From: Entamoeba invadens IP1
Taxonomy: Eukaryota > Evosea > Mastigamoebida > Endamoebidae
DNA length: 35,186 nt
Assembly (NCBI RefSeq): GCF_000330505.1
Contig: NW_004440271.1
Location: forward strand, 87,558 to 122,743
Reading direction: 5' to 3'
The notes below the pieces were generated by a model. It searched no databases and had not been told where the DNA came from. It saw only the letters and a list, made by a program, of their open reading frames with translations. Of this stretch, positions 8,585 to 18,796 are shown one piece after another (position 1 is the first letter of the stretch; every line of letters begins with the position of its first letter). The position numbers were made by a program, and so were the translations under genes.

Positions 8585-11500
8585 ATGCTTCTCTTGTTCT
8601 TCTTTACGTTTTCCTTCTCTCAAAAGTGCTCATCTGGGTGCATTGGAGGGTGTTTGAGTGACTACACTTGTTTAGGTCAATGTAAGAATACATATGAGAA
8701 TGATACGTCCTGTTTACTATGTAAAGATATATACCATACTGCTGCTGCAGTTTCTTCTGTGTATTTACCACACAACAACAGTTGTGAACAGAAGACTCAA
8801 ATTATCAACAAAAAGAAGTGGTTACCACCTCAAAGTTATATGACAGAGATCTACGTTGACATTCCGACTGTTTTCAAAATAGATGAAAACAGTGACATTG
8901 ATTATTCCTTCTGTTATTACAATCCAAAGTATCGAATAGGGAAGTGGATCAAATTGAACATGACTTTAGTCAAAGCTCCATTTATTGCATTTAACTTCTC
9001 GAAAACAGCACCTGTTGATGTCACTGTCGACTTGACTTTGAACCAAGAAGAATTTAGTGTTGGGGCGTGTACTGCTCATTTCCTGATGTCCAAAAATGTG
9101 ACACAAAGGTTCTTTAAAGGACCAAATGTGCCACCAACGAACCCCATAACAGGTGAAAGGTATACGGAATTTATGTATTATCTTTTTATAAGTACAAATG
9201 AAATAGCTGATTTTGAGTTTAGTGTTCACGTTGTTGAGTCGGTTGATAAGATCTGGGACGTCTCCTTTGATATCCCACCAACAGAAATCGACGAAATTGC
9301 GCGCAGTGGAGAAAAACGAGACGTTTATATTGAATTTGAGACGTACGGGACATTCCATTTTCCATCGTGTATGCCTTCCATGTTATTTAAAATGGCTATT
9401 TTTACTATAGAATTTAGTGGGAACTATTCTGTGAGACTTTCGACGAAAAAATTGAATAAAATGAATTATTTGCAGGAGTTTGCAGTGGAACAAGATATTG
9501 ACAATCATGTTACCACGTCATGTGTTAATGTATGGAATGGGGCGTTACATGGTAACCAAGATCAAATAAGTAATGTTGGAGTGGAGATCAAACTTTCTTC
9601 GACTTTGAAAAACACGAACAAATTAGAGTTCAATTACAGTGACCCACAAAATTCAAATTTTGTCAAGAAGAGTTTAATAAGTTCTAAATATAGTGATATT
9701 AAAATGGTAAAAGTTAATAATAAATATGTTACCAAAAGTGCTCAAGAAGTGATTTTAAAGAATGAAGGCGTCGATGGACCTTCAAAGAAAAGGTATTTTG
9801 CTATCATGTCACAAGACTATTTCAATGCAATTACACTCGAATATGAAGTCATCTGTAAAAATGATTGTAATATGTATAAGAGACAAGGATTTTGTTTAAC
9901 TTCATATTCTAAATGTCAGTGTGTAGATGGATATGGTGGTGATGACTGTCACTTAAAGTGTTATCACAATAACAAATGGCAAGTGACTGATACGACAAAT
10001 TTGTGTTATTTTGGAACGACAAATTGTGATCAATATTGTGCCTGTGCTACTGGAACCACATTAGTCGGGCACATTTGTATATCAAACGAGTGTCGTAGTG
10101 GTAAAATTGGAAGTGGAGAACAATGCAAGCAAACTACAGAGGGGTGCAATGAAAATTGTTATTGTGATACAAACTCCTATGTGTTTAAAAACAATACCTG
10201 TGTACCCAAGACATGTGGAAATAATAAAATCGATAAAATCTATTTAAACAATCAATTCATACGAGAAGAGGAGGTTTGTTGTTTAATATGTATATAATAT
10301 TAATATAGTTTAATTATAATAATATTTATATAATTTGATTATAGTATTTATAACTAGTGTNNNNNNNNNNNNNNNNNNNNNNNNNNNNNNNNNNNNNNNN
10401 NNNNNNNNNNNNNNNNNNNNNNNNNNNNNNNNNNNNNNNNNNNNNNNNNNNNNNNNNNNNCAAGAAAAAGAAAACACCAGCTTGGATTATTATTGTTGTT
10501 GTTTTTTTCGATTTGGGAATCCTCGCTTTTGCTTTGTTTGTTGTATTAATTATTCTTAAACTTGTTAGTAATATAAGGAAGGTCGATATCAATACATTCA
10601 GAACACAACAAATATGTTATCACTATTACTTGACTGGATCAACATCAGCAGAACCTTCTAAAGAAGAAAAGTATAATATTGATCCGATTAATCTGGATTT
10701 TGGAAATGAAACAAAACCAACGGATGTTGGAGACACAAGATTTGAAAAAATCGAAGTCACGAATTACAGTCGAAACAAATAGTTTGTTATTTATACCTAT
10801 TTATAATAATTTTATACCTTTTTTATAATAAATTTGTACCTTTTGTAATGTTATTCAAATGATTAACAATTAGTTTAATGATCATATTCCACACCCCTAA
10901 CAACCCAAAATTCATATTCCATTTCGACCCACAAGTCCTCTTCGTTCGGCCAAATGGGAAGAAAATTATAACATGTTACTGCACACTCTTTTGCACGACA
11001 AAAGTGCGTAACATGAAAATCCCGTTTACGATGTGGCAATCAACAAATAAAAAAGTGTTAAATGACATTGCCGAATTACTAAAAGACAAAACATTCGAGA
11101 CATTCACTCAACAAGACCAGACCGAAATGAATAAACTCAAAAAGAATGTCTCTCGCCACAAACATTATTATTTCACTATAAGAACTGATGCCTCAAGTTC
11201 GACCCAGATAGATATGGATGAGTTAAATATATACGAGACTCCGATAGCTGAGGGAGCGATGGGGAAAGTGTTTATAGGCAACTACAGAAGTGTCCCCGTT
11301 GCCATCAAGCAGTTCAAGTGGGAGAATTTGTCAGACGATGAGATGAAAGAATTGAAGAATTCTGTGATAGCGGAGTGTGAGATGATGAGTAAACTACGCA
11401 ATCCGTTCATAGCCAATTACATGGGGTCAGTGACTTATCTCCCACAAGTCTCAATGGTCATTCAATTCTTTGTGTTGGGCGCATTGGGGGAGTACTTACG

Positions 11501-12137
11501 TGATACCAAAGAGGACTTTCTACGTCTTCCATACAAACTGAAAGTGCGGATGTTGTTTGATACGGCACGTGGCATGGAGTTTCTTCACGAGAACAAGATC
11601 ATGCACTTGGACTTAAAACCAGACAATTTGTTGGTCAACTCACTTGACTTCAACAGTGCCTGTACTATCAAAATCACCGATTTTGGGACATCGCGATTCA
11701 CGAAGAAGTCAATTAATAACAGCGACGACAAAGGACTCGGAACACCAATATACGCAGCACCTGAGACTTTTCAAGATGTCTACACTAACGCGGGTGATGT
11801 CTACTCATTCGCTATAACTGCGTGGGAACTCTTTTACCAAGAAGAACCTTATATGCACTTCAAGTCAATTTTTGAGATCAAGGATTATGTCATATCGGGA
11901 AGAAGACTTACAATTGACGAGAAAATGCCAAAGACACTTAAAAAGTTGATTGAAATGTGTTGGATAAGTGTACCTGATAATCGACCAACATTCGACGCGA
12001 TTACTAAGTACTTGGTCGACGTCGATAAAGAAATACCAGAAACGGGAATAGATAATCAGCTGGCTTGTTCAAGTGACCAAATTGATGTTATAATTAACAA
12101 AAGGACACAGAGAATGAAAGCATTTTTAGAACAGTAA
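8585..12137 (+). CDS. Transmembrane receptor kinase (Entamoeba TMK type), three exons visible, with an assembly gap
   Basis: ATG 8585 starts a signal peptide (MLLLFFFTFSFSQKC). A 563-codon exon follows with a Cys-rich start, a beta-rich middle and CxC/CxxC repeats. GTTTGT at 10274 begins an intron whose only frame-compatible visible TAG ends at 10357. The coding sequence then enters the N gap. After it come KKKKTPAW, a transmembrane helix and a juxtamembrane domain (LDFGNETKP). A 92-base intron (10782 GTTTGT to TAG 10873) joins in frame to the kinase exon. The kinase has a Gly loop (EGAMGKV), VAIK (Lys at 11307), HLDLKPDN (11604; HRD Arg replaced by Leu), DFG (11679) and APE, so it looks active and Ser/Thr or TKL-like. 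The architecture is that of Entamoeba TMKs, which sense extracellular ligands. The ligand is unknown. Confidence 0.9.
10361..10460. other. Assembly gap (100 N)
   Basis: Exactly 100 N, a conventional unknown-length gap. It lies inside the receptor kinase gene, between the extracellular Cys-rich region and the transmembrane helix, so an unknown number of CxxC repeats may be missing. Confidence 0.99.
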
Positions 12138-12853
12138 TAATTTGTTATGTGTTTATATTTTATTCGTTTTACCTTTAATGTGTTACTTATTTTCTGTAAA
12201 ATATTTGAACAATGTATTTTACTATTAAAATGTATTAATTAATAATATAACTACGATTTATTACGAATAATTGAAATTAATTATAATATAGTATATTATT
12301 TTTTAAATCAATTAAAATAATTAATTAAAATAGTTTTATTATTATTATTTTTTTAGAACTTTAAGTTTTTTTTTAAATACAAAAAATTTTTTAACTTGAT
12401 TTTTTACAATTTATTTTTTTTACCAAATAAATTGAAATTATAGTTTTGTTATTAATATAAATAAATTATGTTTTAAATTTATTTCAAAAATTTTGTTTAT
12501 TATTTTTTATTCGTTATAATATCTTAAATATTACAAGTCAATGATGAAAATAATATAGACTAAAATATTTTTGTAGATAGAAAAAAAACATTGTTTATTT
12601 GTGAATTATTGCAGAAAACTATATATTATTATTTAAACTATACCATATTAATTTATCAGAAATAAAAAAAGAAATATAAGAATTTTAATAGTTCACAAAT
12701 AAACTATAAGTATATAATAACCAAATTATTAAATTAATAAGAAGGTTAGAAATACATCTTTCCAACCATTCAAAAAAATTAATAAAAAGTTACTATAACA
12801 TATAGTTATTCAAAAAAAATGTTGAAAGAGAGAACTTAAAAGTCGCAAAAAAG
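12138..12853. other. AT-rich intergenic region
   Basis: Long A/T runs without coding pattern. The last bases before 12854 (GAGAACTTAAAAG) contain a GAAC element and a TTAAAAG box and may be the core promoter of the nucleoporin gene. Confidence 0.4.
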
Positions 12854-13453
12854 ATGTTTGGACAATTACAACCACAAACGGGTTTTGGAGGTTTTGGTGG
12901 TGGGTTTGGAGGCCAACCTCAACAAGCCCCAAATGGCTTAGGACAACCCCAACAAAATCAGCTCGGCGCTTTCGGGCAACTTCAACCAAACGCTTTTGCT
13001 CAACCCCAACAACAACAAAGTGGGTTAGGTGGAACTTTTGGTGCTCAGCCCAATGCATTTGGCGCAACTGGAGCGTTTACGCAACAACCGACGTCAAGCG
13101 CCTTTGTAAAATACCAAGAAACAATCCAGGACGGGAACCATTATATGGCAATTAATTTCATGCCACAATTCAAAGGGAAATCGATTATAGAAATTCGGTA
13201 TGAAGATTATAAGGCAAACAATTTTACCAAACCAGTCGCTCAACAACAACCACAACAACAGTTTGGAATGATGGGACAACAACCCCAAATGGGGTTGGGA
13301 ATGGGATTTGGACAACAACAACAGCCTCAAATGGGTGGTGGAATGTTCGGACTACAACAACAACAACCAGCTTCGATGTTCGGACAACAACCACAGATGG
13401 GAATGATGGGTCAACAACAACCTCAGATGGGAGGAGCGTTTGGATTCAGATGA
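12854..13453 (+). CDS. FG-repeat nucleoporin, Nup98/Nup116-like
   Basis: The 199-residue protein is low in complexity, with FG/GFG, QPQQ and MGQQPQM repeats at both ends. Between them, at residues 85-121, is a conserved block (FVKYQETI...MPQFKGKSIIEIRYEDYKAN). This matches the MP.YK.KS.EELR.EDY motif found in Nup98, Nup100 and Nup116. FG repeats form the permeability barrier of the nuclear pore and bind transport receptors. Compared with Nup98 (about 900 residues) it is very short and lacks the C-terminal autoproteolytic domain, so in this organism the FG part may be a separate protein. It is a single exon. The family assignment rests on this one block. Confidence 0.78.
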   Translation: MFGQLQPQTGFGGFGGGFGGQPQQAPNGLGQPQQNQLGAFGQLQPNAFAQPQQQQSGLGGTFGAQPNAFGATGAFTQQPTSSAFVKYQETIQDGNHYMAINFMPQFKGKSIIEIRYEDYKANNFTKPVAQQQPQQQFGMMGQQPQMGLGMGFGQQQQPQMGGGMFGLQQQQPASMFGQQPQMGMMGQQQPQMGGAFGFR

Positions 13454-14505
13454 AGTGTCGTAATTTTAGTATCTTTTTGTTGATTATATACACATTTTAT
13501 TTCATCGCGAAAATATATATAACTGAGGGATTTTCATATTAATACGTTAGTATAACACTATTATAAGATGGCTTTCTGTTTATTTAGAAAAATAAAAAAG
13601 TTGATAGTAAAAATCAACTTTGAGAGTGTTTATGATTTTGATTGAGAAATCGAGATGTGAATATATGTAAATGTAACTCTTATTTAACACAATAACGTTT
13701 AAAGGGCGCAGGTATATGTGGAATGTAGACTTTATATGTACTATATTTGCAAGTCTTCGATTTGTATAATGACGAACAATTAAAATATAAAATAATATAC
13801 AGTTTTATGACATTGGTTGTCAATACTATCTAAGAATTAAATAAAATTATTAAAAATATTTACTTATATTAATAATATAAATAATAAATTAAATACTTTG
13901 GATAGATAATATTGTGTTCTATAATTGAACATATGAGTAATTCTTAAATATCAAATTAAATAATTCATGTAATAATTTAACTTAAATCAATGATACAACA
14001 CATCCATATATGATAATAATAATTCTATGGTTGTATCTGAAATTATAATTATCTACCAATATCATCAAAATATCAGTAATATATTTTGGAATATAACACA
14101 ATCAATATAAACTACTGGAATAACTTTATAATATATTAAAGTAATATAACTAATAATCTCTTCATTAAATTTAAAACCTGTTAATCAATCAAATAACGGT
14201 TATTGAATAAGACATTTTTTGGGCAATAAATTAAACACTTTTTAACAAACCCAAAATGATCTAATTTGTGCAGTTTTTTAATTCAGCATATTATAGTAGT
14301 TATAATAATTCATAAATGCCTCATTATTGATGTTATATTATAATAAATTATAATTAATTAATTAATTAATTAATATTAATGTAAAATATATTTAATTCAT
14401 CAATTATTAAACAAAATTAGTGTAATGGACAAATCTTTAATTAAACTAAGTTTTTGATTATTAAACAATTAATACTAATATTATAATTAATTAATACTAT
14501 TATAA
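13454..14505. other. AT-rich intergenic region with a TTAA microsatellite
   Basis: No coding pattern. A (TTAA)n-type microsatellite covers about 14351-14374. The rest is A/T spacer. Confidence 0.4.
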
Positions 14506-14679
14506 CTAAATTACGAGTCAATTAACAATAAAATTGCCGATGATAAGCAAAACATCTCTAAAACATGTTTTAATAATACAGATATCTATTTTCAACATGA
14601 CCCAGAACGGCATGCCAAATTAATTGAAACTTATGAAATAACACAAGATATAGTGTCAAAACATTATAAATCTATTTAA
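14506..14679 (+). pseudogene. Possible relic of a coding exon (57 codons, no start codon)
   Basis: This frame is open from just after a TAA at 14503 to TAA at 14677 and has no ATG. Its composition looks like protein, unlike the flanks: NTDIYFQHDPERHAKLIETY is followed by EITQDIVSKHYKSI. It may be the 3' exon of a decayed gene. No family was recognised. Confidence 0.25.
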
Positions 14680-14795
14680 ATGTGGATTTTGCACGTTATT
14701 TTTATATAGTTCATTCCTTCGACCAAACAACAATCAAAAACAAAAAAAAATAAACAAAAAACTCGATGGGAACGAACTTGTTCTTTTAAATAACT

Positions 14796-16278
14796 ATGAC
14801 AGACGGCTTATCGGAACTCGAATTCGTCCCTGTGAATGGGAAATACGATATGGCAAAGCTCAAGTCACACTTTATGAAAGGTGGTGTATTAACAATCAGT
14901 TCATTGACCGCCTTACTTGATAAAACTACACGAATACTCGATATAGAACACAACTTAATTGACATATCGGGTGACACTGTAGTTTGGGGTGATTTTCATG
15001 GGCAATACTTTGATCTTTTGAATCAACTTGACAAGTGGTTTGTATTCTTACAAAGTCTATTCAATAGTTGTATAATATTACCTGCCCATTTTCGAGTTTC
15101 AGTGTTTTTTGATCTTGTAATTATAACAATAAATTGAACATGTTTTAAGGTTACTGAAATTCATGTTGAAAACATTCAATAAAGTAACAAGTAGCTTTTT
15201 AATGGAGAGAGACCACACCTATGTATTTTTAGGAGATTACGTTGATCGAGGGGAATATTCCTGCGAAGTTCTCATCACGTTAATTGCGATGAAATGCAAC
15301 AACCCGAACAAAGTGATATTACTTCGAGGGAACCATGAGAGTCGGACGATGACACAGAACTATGGATTTAAGACGGAGTGTATATGGAAGTATTCGTTAG
15401 ACATATATAACAAGTGTATTACTCTCTTTGACAGTCTCCCATTAGCTTGCAAATACACGACATCTCTTGGTAACTTCTTTTTATGTCATGGTGGCATCTC
15501 TCCAAATTTAGTAGTTCTCGACGACTTGAATCTAATTGACCGTCACGTCGAGCCCACATCAAATGCTTTATTATTAGACTTATTATGGGCAGATCCTATA
15601 ACACAAGATGAATTAGACTCAAAACAGATTGATTGGAATACAGTGGACTTTATAGAGAACACTGGCCGTCACTGTTCAGTGTTTTATGGGTTCAAGGCGG
15701 TTGATAAGTTCTTCAAGAAAAATGGCTTTATAGGGATGCTCCGAGGCCACCAGTGTTTTCATAATGGCTTTGAGTCGCATGACTTTGGCAATGAAGAAAT
15801 TGAAACGCCGCTTTGTTTCACCATCTTTTCCGCCCCAATGTACAGCAAAAGTAACAGAGGCGCTTCCGTTGAGATCTCGGAGGGTGGGATGAACGTCGCA
15901 AAATATGCGTTTGCCAAAGACATAAAAAAAAAGTACAATCCAGTCTTAGTTAATGGCATCACCTGTGGGACTTTGGAACTTTTCAAAGACCTCAAAGCCT
16001 TCGTTACAAAGTTTTTAGAGTACGCGTTCACCGCACTCGATGCCGAAGATCTTGAAATGGAAGACATCCAAGTCGACTTAGATGACATTCAAGTCGAAAT
16101 CGATGTCGATGAGGCTGAACCAGAACCACTTGAGCCACCAAAAACAGATGAAGAAGAACCACCCGCAACGCCAAAAATGGCTATGAAGAAGATGGGGATG
16201 AAAACAGCTATGGCAAAAGGTAAAAAAATGATGTCCGCAAGTATTGCATCAGCTCACGCGGCGTCTGCTGGAGGTTAG
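14796..16278 (+). CDS. Calcineurin A-like (PP2B-type) Ser/Thr protein phosphatase
   Basis: Two exons, 14796-15037 and 15195-16278, are joined across a 157-base intron (GTTTGT...TAG) in correct phase, giving 441 residues. All PPP metal and phosphate motifs are present: GDFHG (65-69), GDYVDRG (94-100), GNHE (125-128), CHGG (about 177-180), RGH and SAPMY. Calcineurin-type features set it apart from PP1 and PP2A: the N-terminal segment before GDxHG, the YGFKTEC..KYS stretch, and the region after SAPMY (GMNVAKYAFA... FVTKFLEYAF). The tail is acidic, then Met/Lys/Ala-rich, without a clear calmodulin site or autoinhibitory helix. Calcineurin is a Ca2+/calmodulin-activated phosphatase that needs a B subunit. 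Upstream (GAACGAACTTGTTCTTTTAAATA) are GAAC and TATA-like elements. The stop TAG at 16276 may not be the true end; see 16489-16595. Confidence 0.88.
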
Positions 16279-16488
16279 AAAAAGTCGTTAGCGCGTTCCG
16301 TTGCGTCAGAACGACCATCTCTTTGTTTGTTTTCTTCTTGTGTATTCGTTTAGTATTTTATTAATAATTTATACTAATTATATTATCTATAATATTTATT
16401 ATATATTTATTATATATTATATTATTATATATTATATTATTATATTATTATAATATATAATACCATATAATATAGATTTAACTTATAG

Positions 16489-16595
16489 ACGAAAATAATG
16501 TGGTCAATGGAGACGCATTACCTAATACAGTCACTTTGGAAGACCTCAGAAAGAGATGGGCTGAATCAAAAAAGATTTTGAACAAGAAAAAGTAA
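16489..16595 (+). other. Candidate extra terminal exon of the phosphatase gene
   Basis: Directly after a TAG (16486-16488) comes AC and then 34 sense codons, beginning ENNVVNGDALPNTVTLEDLR and ending WAESKKILNKKK, stopped by TAA at 16593. The codon mix is coding-like. Two upstream donors would join in frame: GTTTGT at 16325, which needs read-through of TAG 16276, or GTTAGA at 16274, which removes that stop and gives Asp at the junction. The second would need a non-consensus donor. The first would leave the TAG inside the coding sequence. If neither is used, this is a relic. Confidence 0.4.
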
Positions 16596-16843
16596 GACAT
16601 GTAGGACCTTTTTTAACTATTTTTTAGTTTTTTTTACTATAAAGTTTAGTACATAAATCATAAAAAAAATAGTCAATATTTTAGTTATATATTTATTATA
16701 TTTATTATATTTATTATATTTATTATATTTATTATATATTAAACAAATTAATAATTCTATTTTTATTATAATTAAACCAAATTTTTACCATTTAATGCAA
16801 ATTTGTCATTTTGGTTGAAAAAGTCGTAATGTATATAAAGCAG

Positions 16844-17291
16844 TTAATACCCGAGTTCTTTGACATAACGAGCAAGCTTCTTTGTTGCTATAATGCTCTG
16901 CTCAGATGTGTTTGGCGAGTCAAAGTACCCAACAACAAATCCACCACGCGTGAGGATAATAGTACACCCGGACTGATAAGAAACCGCCTTTGCAGATATG
17001 ATTGTTTGATCGTCGTTCATGTCGGTGATGGCAAAGGTCACGCCACTCATCACAAAATTTGCACCTGTCAATCCTTTGAGACAAACGCGGTGAATGTTCC
17101 GCGCTTCTTCAAGCGACATTTCAAGTGTTTCTGAGTGTCCCCTTCTGGTGAGTTGTCATCTCCTTTTTTACTAAAAAGAAGTAGAAAATAACAAACCATA
17201 CACCACCATCACGACCACAAACAGCACCACCATTGCCTTTACCAGGACCGACGACGTACTTGTAGATGGCGTTCCGATAGATCTCGCTCAT
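16844..17291 (-). CDS. Profilin
   Basis: Exon 1 (17291-17197) encodes MSEIYRNAIYKYVV followed by a Gly-rich turn and GRDGGV. Exon 2 (17141-16844) completes Trp and continues GHSETLEMSLEEARNIH to the C-terminus ARYVKELGY, in all 130 residues. The sequence follows profilin: the G.DG.VW motif after the N-terminal helix, GANFVMSGV, the central strands, then GCTIILTRGGFVVGYFDS and the amphipathic C-terminal helix. Profilin binds G-actin, poly-Pro and phosphoinositides in the cytoplasm. The 55-base intron (17196-17142) has a GTTTGT donor, but the acceptor that restores the frame ends AAG. The TAG after 26 bases gives a wrong frame and too short an intron. The exon 1 and 2 join is therefore inferred from frame and family. 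Confidence 0.85.
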
Positions 17292-17388
17292 TATTTACTC
17301 ACTGAGTGGTTTAACAGTTTGAACTAATTCGGAGTAAATATCAAATAAATTGCATTTAGTAATGCTGTTTGAACTATTTCTTGAAGAA

Positions 17389-17459
17389 GTACTAATGGTC
17401 TAAGGGCAGAATTTCACCCTCCCAAAATGGAGATCCGGGTTCGAGTCCCGGTTAGTGCA
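17389..17459 (+). tRNA. tRNA-Gly(CCC)-like gene with a weak anticodon stem
   Basis: The 71-base sequence has a 7-bp acceptor stem (GTACTAA with TTAGTGC, one G-U pair) and discriminator A. It has a good A box (TGGTCTAAGGG), a B box (GGTTCGAGTCC) and a perfect 5-bp T stem. It aligns base for base, without gaps, with the usual eukaryotic tRNA-Gly(CCC) pattern, which puts CCC at 17421-17423. The anticodon stem pairs only at its outer three positions; the two pairs next to the loop are C-A mismatches. It may be a degenerate or pseudo tRNA, or the anticodon arm may need another fold. A T9 run follows at once. It stands alone here, outside the tandem tRNA arrays typical of Entamoeba. Confidence 0.7.
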
Positions 17460-17468
17460 TTTTTTTTT
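17460..17468 (+). terminator. RNA polymerase III terminator
   Basis: Nine T residues follow directly after the tRNA discriminator base. Confidence 0.7.
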
Positions 17469-17572
17469 CTTTTTTTGTAATAAAATTAAATAGTAAAACA
17501 CCTATTAATATATAGAAATAACCAAAACAAGAGTTAAAGTGGTTTATCTCCCTTAATCAAGCTGAGTCCTTC

Positions 17573-18439
17573 TTAGTCCTCCTTCTTGACGTTTTTGCTC
17601 ATTCTAATAAAGACGTTTTCAATGCTTTCCTTAATGTTAGGTATATCTGGGTACATTGTCTTGAGTTTAGTCGTGTCGAGTTCGTTATTAGATCTTCCCG
17701 CCTTCAATATAGTTGCCTGTTCCTCCAGCGAGAAATTTGTGTAGACGAACTTTGGGTCGATGTACTTTTTATAGAGGTCCAAAATTTCGTTATGCGAGAT
17801 AGCGCCGGGGTTGACGAAATTGAGGAGTCCAGTGACCTTCTTAATCGACATGTCGACAGCTTTCGGTAAGAGATCAGTTAAGACGCTCATACTATTTGGG
17901 ACATTGACGACCTTCTGATATTTTGTGATTTTTGTGACGAAGCTTCTTGGGTTCAGATCGTCTGAGATGGGCATTCTGAGTCTCAAATTGAGTAAGTTAC
18001 TATAATTGACTAAGATCTTCTCTACAAGTCCTTTTGTGTATGAATAGAACGACCCTGTGAAGTTCGGCGCGTCCGTTTCGGTATATCCGATCCCGCTTCC
18101 CATCGGATGCTTCGCGTCGTACTCATAAATACACCCCGTCGCAAAATTCGTCACATGGATGTGATGCAAAAAGGCGCAGTCGACCAAATTCAACGTCCCA
18201 ATGACGTTCGAACGAATCGTTTCTTCTTTGTGGTCTTCACACCAATCAACATTGGGGCGGCCAGTCTTCCCAGCACAGTTGATGATACGGTCCGGCTTCG
18301 ACTCTTCAATCTCTCGCATGACTTTCTCGCGTTCTTCTAGGCGCGCCTCTCCACTGACTACCTCAAAGCCTTGAGCTTTCAATAACTCAATCATTTGGCC
18401 ACCAATCCATCCACGACCGCCATACAGAAGAAATTTCAT
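17573..18439 (-). CDS. UDP-4-keto-rhamnose 3,5-epimerase/4-reductase, plant NRS/ER (UER1)-like
   Basis: The 288-residue single-exon protein is an extended short-chain dehydrogenase. It has a dinucleotide-binding loop GGRGWIGG at residues 7-14 and a catalytic YSYTK (Tyr132, Lys136). It follows the plant bifunctional enzyme closely through GRPNVDWCE.HK.ETIR.NV.GTL, NFATGCI.EYD..HP.GSGIG, PNFTGSFYS.TK, LR.RMPIS.DLNPR.F, NPG..SHNEIL and RSNNELD..KL. In plants this enzyme converts UDP-4-keto-6-deoxyglucose to UDP-L-rhamnose with NADPH. The partner 4,6-dehydratase is not in the window. The likely use is in surface glycans (inference). The start ATG overlaps the stop of an upstream orphan exon in an ATGA arrangement. 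Confidence 0.9.
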   Translation of the reverse strand: MKFLLYGGRGWIGGQMIELLKAQGFEVVSGEARLEEREKVMREIEESKPDRIINCAGKTGRPNVDWCEDHKEETIRSNVIGTLNLVDCAFLHHIHVTNFATGCIYEYDAKHPMGSGIGYTETDAPNFTGSFYSYTKGLVEKILVNYSNLLNLRLRMPISDDLNPRSFVTKITKYQKVVNVPNSMSVLTDLLPKAVDMSIKKVTGLLNFVNPGAISHNEILDLYKKYIDPKFVYTNFSLEEQATILKAGRSNNELDTTKLKTMYPDIPNIKESIENVFIRMSKNVKKED

Positions 18440-18681
18440 TTGATGCTTTTCCAGTTAAATTCTACCTTTTTATATCCAACTCGTTTCGGTTTTTTGAGGA
18501 GATCGGTGGCGTTGAGATGTTGACTTTGTACCAAATCTGGATCTATAATAAGTTATTCGTTTTTCATAAACTGTATTATTATTTTTGGTTCATTTACCAT
18601 TAATTTATAGTATAACAAAGTCCAAAGTGGGAAATGTCATTCTTCAAAGCAAATTTGGGAAAAGAAAAAAAATGTCTGTAT
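18436..18681 (-). CDS. Orphan terminal exon(s) of an unidentified gene, overlapping the reductase start
   Basis: From a TAG acceptor, exon 18542-18436 encodes PDLVQSQHLNATDLLKK, then PKRVGYKKVEFNWKSIK and TGA. That TGA shares bases with the ATG of the reductase. A possible preceding exon, open from about 18681 to 18617 (KFALKNDISHFGL), joins in phase through a 74-base intron with a GTTATA donor. No ATG was found in it, and the 3' end of the next gene lies just beyond, so the gene is either truncated or misread. The basic composition and codon mix look genuine. No family was recognised. Confidence 0.4.
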
Positions 18682-18796
18682 TATAATAAATAGTTTTGTT
18701 TATTACATGACATAGTACAAAAAAACAAATACGAACTATCACTGAACTAGTTACTTTAGTTTTTTAACTAGAATAGACTAGTACAATTCATATCAC

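Noticed and set aside
10357..10460. Open frames through the N gap
   Set aside because: Translation of N is meaningless; the real exon resumes at 10461.
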